From contig JBFHES010000229.1 in assembly GCA_041584015.1 (NCBI GenBank), positions 1-7,267 on the forward strand: 7,267 bases of DNA, written 5' to 3'. The DNA is from JBFHES01 sp041584015. GTDB lineage: Bacteria > Bacteroidota > Bacteroidia > Bacteroidales > M50B96. Under the pieces are notes generated by a model. It did not search any database. It had not been told where the DNA came from and saw only the letters and a list, made by a program, of their open reading frames with translations. This document shows, piece by piece, positions 5,701 to 7,267 of the stretch (within the stretch, counting starts at the first letter, position 1; every line of letters begins with the position of its first letter). Both the position numbers and the translations under genes were made by a program.

Positions 5701-7177
5701 AAAAATTACCGTCGCCTAAATCCCATTCCCATGTGACCACCGAATCATTAGGGTGATTATACTCTGATGTGTTATAAATAACTGGTGTGATGGAGTCGAA
5801 AACACAGCCAGTTGTAGGAGCCATATAAAATGATGGTTCCAGCAAATAAATTGACATAGTATTGACAACTGTATCTTTGCAGCCCATTGGGCTGGTGACA
5901 ATTAGTGTATCATAAAAAGTATGTTCGTAATCGAAAAACAATTCCGGAACTTCTGTATACCATACAACAGGATTCTCAACTGAGCTAGAATTCTCGGTAA
6001 AATCGATTATCCACTCATAACTTAAACCTCCAATTAAGCTATTGGTACTGGATAGATTAATCATGTCAACGGAATCAGGAAGCTGACATACATTGCTTGG
6101 AAAATAATTAAAAGCCGCATTAACATATTCAACATAAATTGTTTCCATATGTGAGTCGGTGCAATCACCATTCAGGCTTGCCTCTACTTGTATTATATGA
6201 TTGCCGGCCTGACTGTAGGCTAGTTCTGGTTCATAAGCATTTGATGTTCCCGGATTGAACTCCCAGCTAAACTGATTTGCATTAGTGGAGTTATTGTTAA
6301 TTTGAAAAGTATCGTTCAAACAAACATATTCGGGAATCTCAAAATCAGCTTCTAATATTTGTACCTTAATAAAGCTTCCAATCGAATGCGAGTTACTGCA
6401 GCCTTGCGCATCTGTAACAGTAAGGCTTACGTTAAACATATCGTAAGTATTGTAGGTATGTGTGGGTTCAAACAACGTAGAGGTTGAACCGTCGCCAAAC
6501 GACCACTCAAAACTTACTCCGGGAGATGAATTATTAGAAAACTGCACAGTTGCCGGAATTATACAAAAGTTCATTCCTCCAATGGCAGAAAAACTAACAT
6601 TCGGTCCTGGTGATGCGCTTACCATTACAGGTGGATCATTGGTACCGGAACATCCGTTTTGATCGGTAACTGTTAGATAAACAGAAAAATCGCCACCCGT
6701 GTGATAGACATGACTTGGATCGCTGGATGCGGCAAAAGATTCGATTACCCCATCTCCATAATCCCACTGCCAGCTAACAATTGGGACACCTGAGGAGGAT
6801 GAATTATCAACAAACTCAGTTGTTAAATCAAGACAGCCCATGTTTGTTCCACCAGTAATATAAAAAGATGCTACGGGATTTGGGTAAACTGTAATTTGTG
6901 TTGTATAAGTCTGAGACACCCCATTAACAGTAGCATTGAGTGTAACTGTATACGAACCAGGATTAATAAAATTGGCACCCGGGTTGGCTTGCGTTGATGT
7001 ATTACCATTGCCAAACGACCATGAATGATTTGTAACTGTTCCGCTAGCTGTTGTAGTAAAATTAACAGATAAAGGAGCACAACCAGATGAAACACTTGCT
7101 GTAAAACCCGCATATAGATAACAGGTTGAAACAATCAGTAGCATACCAATTAAAACGCAAACTTTTGATAATCTCAT
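2753..7177 (-). CDS. Giant secreted multi-PKD-domain protein with T9SS type B C-terminal sorting domain
   Basis: This 1474-residue protein is complete. Residues 1-23 form a Sec signal peptide (basic start, hydrophobic core, probable cleavage after LYA). Residues 25-1224 hold about 14 PKD-type beta-sandwich modules of about 86 residues, each centred on a W.FGDG-like motif: for example WSFGNG at 53-58, FEWSFGDG at 223-230, WEWDLGDG at 483-490, FYWDFGDG at 651-658 and HFWSFGDG at 1002-1009. Modules 4 and 5 have lost the glycine loop. Two divergent Ig/PKD-like modules follow at 1227-1380. Residues 1384-1474 are a gliding-motility-associated, CHU_C-type sorting domain. Known role of such proteins: Sec export, then passage across the outer membrane by T9SS; type B domains often depend on PorP/SprF-type partners. 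No catalytic domain is visible, so a surface adhesin or structural stalk is the best inference. No PorP/SprF gene lies in this window. The start at 7177 leads directly into the signal peptide. The protein is acidic and rich in Asp, Thr and Ser. Confidence 0.95.
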   Translation of the reverse strand: MRLSKVCVLIGMLLIVSTCYLYAGFTASVSSGCAPLSVNFTTTASGTVTNHSWSFGNGNTSTQANPGANFINPGSYTVTLNATVNGVSQTYTTQITVYPNPVASFYITGGTNMGCLDLTTEFVDNSSSSGVPIVSWQWDYGDGVIESFAASSDPSHVYHTGGDFSVYLTVTDQNGCSGTNDPPVMVSASPGPNVSFSAIGGMNFCIIPATVQFSNNSSPGVSFEWSFGDGSTSTLFEPTHTYNTYDMFNVSLTVTDAQGCSNSHSIGSFIKVQILEADFEIPEYVCLNDTFQINNNSTNANQFSWEFNPGTSNAYEPELAYSQAGNHIIQVEASLNGDCTDSHMETIYVEYVNAAFNYFPSNVCQLPDSVDMINLSSTNSLIGGLSYEWIIDFTENSSSVENPVVWYTEVPELFFDYEHTFYDTLIVTSPMGCKDTVVNTMSIYLLEPSFYMAPTTGCVFDSITPVIYNTSEYNHPNDSVVTWEWDLGDGNFYTGFEPPPHTYTDTGTFAVSFVATTALGCEISSFFDMVQIGDKHHPDFEIMGSDTFCAYEGKHIINLSENDTFIDGYGWHFSDGVQYNYSTPGYHPKDTGWISFVLYASHNGCLSDTFASDQMYVLGPIGWLAEDYHDCYVPGPYYYEFSMHGIDYDHFYWDFGDGSPIDSVNTSVTHDFGHDTITAVTVTWTNDSTGCDYVRQIGINALQSKAIITADTLKVCVGSPIALRGDSSINETYYDHYGHTGQWVWNYGDSSEFVHPLLTDNWEVKLDTITTHTYYEKGFYTVQLAVMNTVGCFDTTSIVVEAVHPTPEFIVDPPGGCSPVECTFTDITSHPYAIQEWEWILGQGDTVDIQQPDTIIYPIGSYWVTLQLTDELGCTAITAFEVVSSQPEADFQISDLQVCKGDSIFFTNLSTTYGSSPIYEWDFGNGDFSYDFEPDYLYTDTGEFKLTLTVIDGGCEDEMTVPTGDVSIEDPNTKIVLNNDGNCAPVFASLTCLPNPSYMTTHFWSFGDGSPISTDYPAMHGYYDNGTVEITLFVSTSAGCTARDTIYLDVFDPSAELQISDHEICLGDSVEISIVNMENVGNMFLDLGDGIYMDEFTDYTFMHTYVAVPLNNQLSVSLVYEDETGQCHPPAAYDLISVFEARAIFDRGPLDADTAGCGELAVAFVDKTIGADSYFWNFNDGFTNSTQAAPDHIFTNPGEYFVELTITNNQYGCVVTEGKKVHVYPLPEIQTIGDVEICLEDEIKLWSMGGDSIAWWPNAYINDTTIFDPVVSPPASQLYFMQVKNEYDCMSDSSVFVYVQTEPELTVSDTTVIVGEELSIPIANYQHVEYFWEPPYAIDCQTCPNPVFSPLYDTTYYVTITAWAGEKVCYEITDSLKIEVDWQFSIDVPNIFTPNGDNINDVVYVDGWGVQELIEFSIFNRWGQKVFESHDIAVGWDGSYNGTVQPNDTYIYRARVLTFSNKVLELKGTINLIH
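2756..3028 (-). other. T9SS type B C-terminal sorting domain (CHU_C / gliding-motility-associated type)
   Basis: Residues 1384-1474 contain the defining blocks in order: VPNIFTPNGDNIND at 1388-1401, NRWGQKVFES at 1420-1429, GWDGSYNG at 1435-1442, TYIYRARV at 1449-1456 and the terminal LKGTINLIH. In this family the C-terminal domain is the signal recognised by the type IX secretion apparatus for passage across the outer membrane. The domain runs to the stop codon at full length, so the protein should be export-competent. Confidence 0.95.
3038..3499 (-). other. Two divergent Ig/PKD-like modules before the sorting domain (residues 1227-1380)
   Basis: The first module (about 1227-1300) keeps the cysteine pair (1238 and 1289) but has SIAWWPN in place of the FGDG loop. 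The second (about 1302-1380) carries YFWEPPYAIDCQTCPNP at 1330-1346 followed by DTTYYVTITA at 1353-1362. This W.P...C..C..P...TT.Y.VT pattern is common in the module that directly precedes type B sorting domains in Bacteroidota surface proteins. It is probably a spacer; no enzymatic motif is visible. Confidence 0.7.
3506..7105 (-). repeat. Tandem array of about 14 PKD-type modules (residues 25-1224)
   Basis: Module centres (W.FGDG or its remnant) fall near residues 55, 139, 226, 306, 388, 486, 572, 654, 746, 840, 922, 1005, 1086 and 1177. The first cysteine of each module falls at 33, 115, 205, 286, 364, 458, 549, 631, 716, 817, 899, 983, 1065 and 1157, giving a mean period of about 86 residues. 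At DNA level the copies are well diverged; only short words such as the complement of TTTGGCGA recur, so this is an old protein repeat and not a recent DNA duplication. In other proteins PKD modules are extracellular beta-sandwich spacers or binding domains. Confidence 0.88.
7109..7177 (-). other. Signal peptide of the PKD protein
   Basis: Residues 1-23 carry Arg2 and Lys5, then a hydrophobic core at about 6-17, then a polar turn and LYA just before the first PKD module. Cleavage after Ala23 is most likely. Cys19 is preceded by VST, a poor lipobox, so signal peptidase I is favoured over lipoprotein processing. Confidence 0.85.
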
Positions 7178-7198
7178 TAGACAGTTAATTTATCTGCC

Positions 7199-7229
7199 CT
7201 AAATTAAGGATAATCATTTAACTATTCAA
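7199..7229 (-). promoter_or_regulatory. Candidate Bacteroidota-type promoter of the PKD gene
   Basis: On the minus strand a TTG (complement of 7227-7229) is followed after 20 bp by TAATTTAG (complement of 7199-7206), one mismatch from TAnnTTTG. Spacing is within the usual 17-23 bp range. The ATG at 7177 lies 21 bp downstream of the -7 box, so the leader would be short, roughly 17 nt, with no Shine-Dalgarno site. Confidence 0.45.
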
Positions 7230-7267
7230 CCACATAAAAACATATTTAAATATTTAACAGAATTTTC

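Noticed and set aside
6462..6662. Plus-strand open frame of 66 codons, and minus-strand frames at 4333-4533, 5185-5391, 5716-5901 and 6871-7134
   Set aside because: All lie inside the PKD gene in other frames and arise from its repetitive composition; none has a plausible start signal or recognisable domain.
7173..7177. Possibility that the PKD protein is a lipoprotein because of Cys19 in the signal peptide
   Set aside because: The residues before Cys19 are VST, a poor lipobox, whereas a good signal peptidase I site (LYA) follows four residues later, directly before the first module.
7230..7267. AT-rich palindromic words (such as the TATTTAAATA-like stretch) at the right edge, considered as an operator or terminator
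   Set aside because: Short palindromes are expected in sequence this AT-rich; there is no GC stem with a T run, and the neighbouring gene is outside the window.

Overview
The window looks like a piece of a Bacteroidota chromosome. The DNA is AT-rich. The largest gene encodes a secreted multi-PKD protein ending in a type B C-terminal sorting domain of the type IX secretion system (T9SS), a system essentially restricted to this phylum. No gene has a clear Shine-Dalgarno site, and two upstream regions contain matches to the Bacteroidota promoter elements (TTG ... TAnnTTTG). A gliding, marine or environmental lineage is plausible, but the sequence does not allow a genus call.

Layout, left to right. 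Positions 1-675 (minus strand) hold the first 225 codons of an AlgX/AlgJ-like SGNH acyltransferase that runs off the left edge. It lies 9 bp downstream of a complete AlgI/DltB-type MBOAT O-acyltransferase gene (685-2106, minus), so the two are almost certainly one operon. Next is a divergent intergenic region (2107-2223) with a good promoter match for the rightward gene and a weak one for the leftward operon. A small alpha-helical, HEAT-like protein gene follows (2224-2769, plus). Its last 17 bp overlap, tail to tail, the end of a giant minus-strand gene (2753-7177, 1474 aa). That protein has a signal peptide, about 14 PKD-type modules, two further beta-sandwich modules and the T9SS type B sorting domain. 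The last 90 bp are its upstream region, with a candidate promoter.

How the genes work together. The MBOAT and SGNH proteins fit the known two-part scheme for O-acetylation of an extracytoplasmic glycan: the MBOAT passes an acyl group across the inner membrane and the SGNH partner acts on the periplasmic side. The glycan cannot be named from this window. The PKD protein should be exported by Sec, moved across the outer membrane by T9SS, and kept on or released from the surface, where it may act in adhesion or as a structural stalk. The small helical protein has no visible functional link to either. I see no RNA gene, CRISPR array, insertion sequence or phage element, and no strong sign of a new system. 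The most notable features are the regular cysteine-paired module architecture, the missing Asp in the SGNH motif, and the overlapping convergent gene ends.
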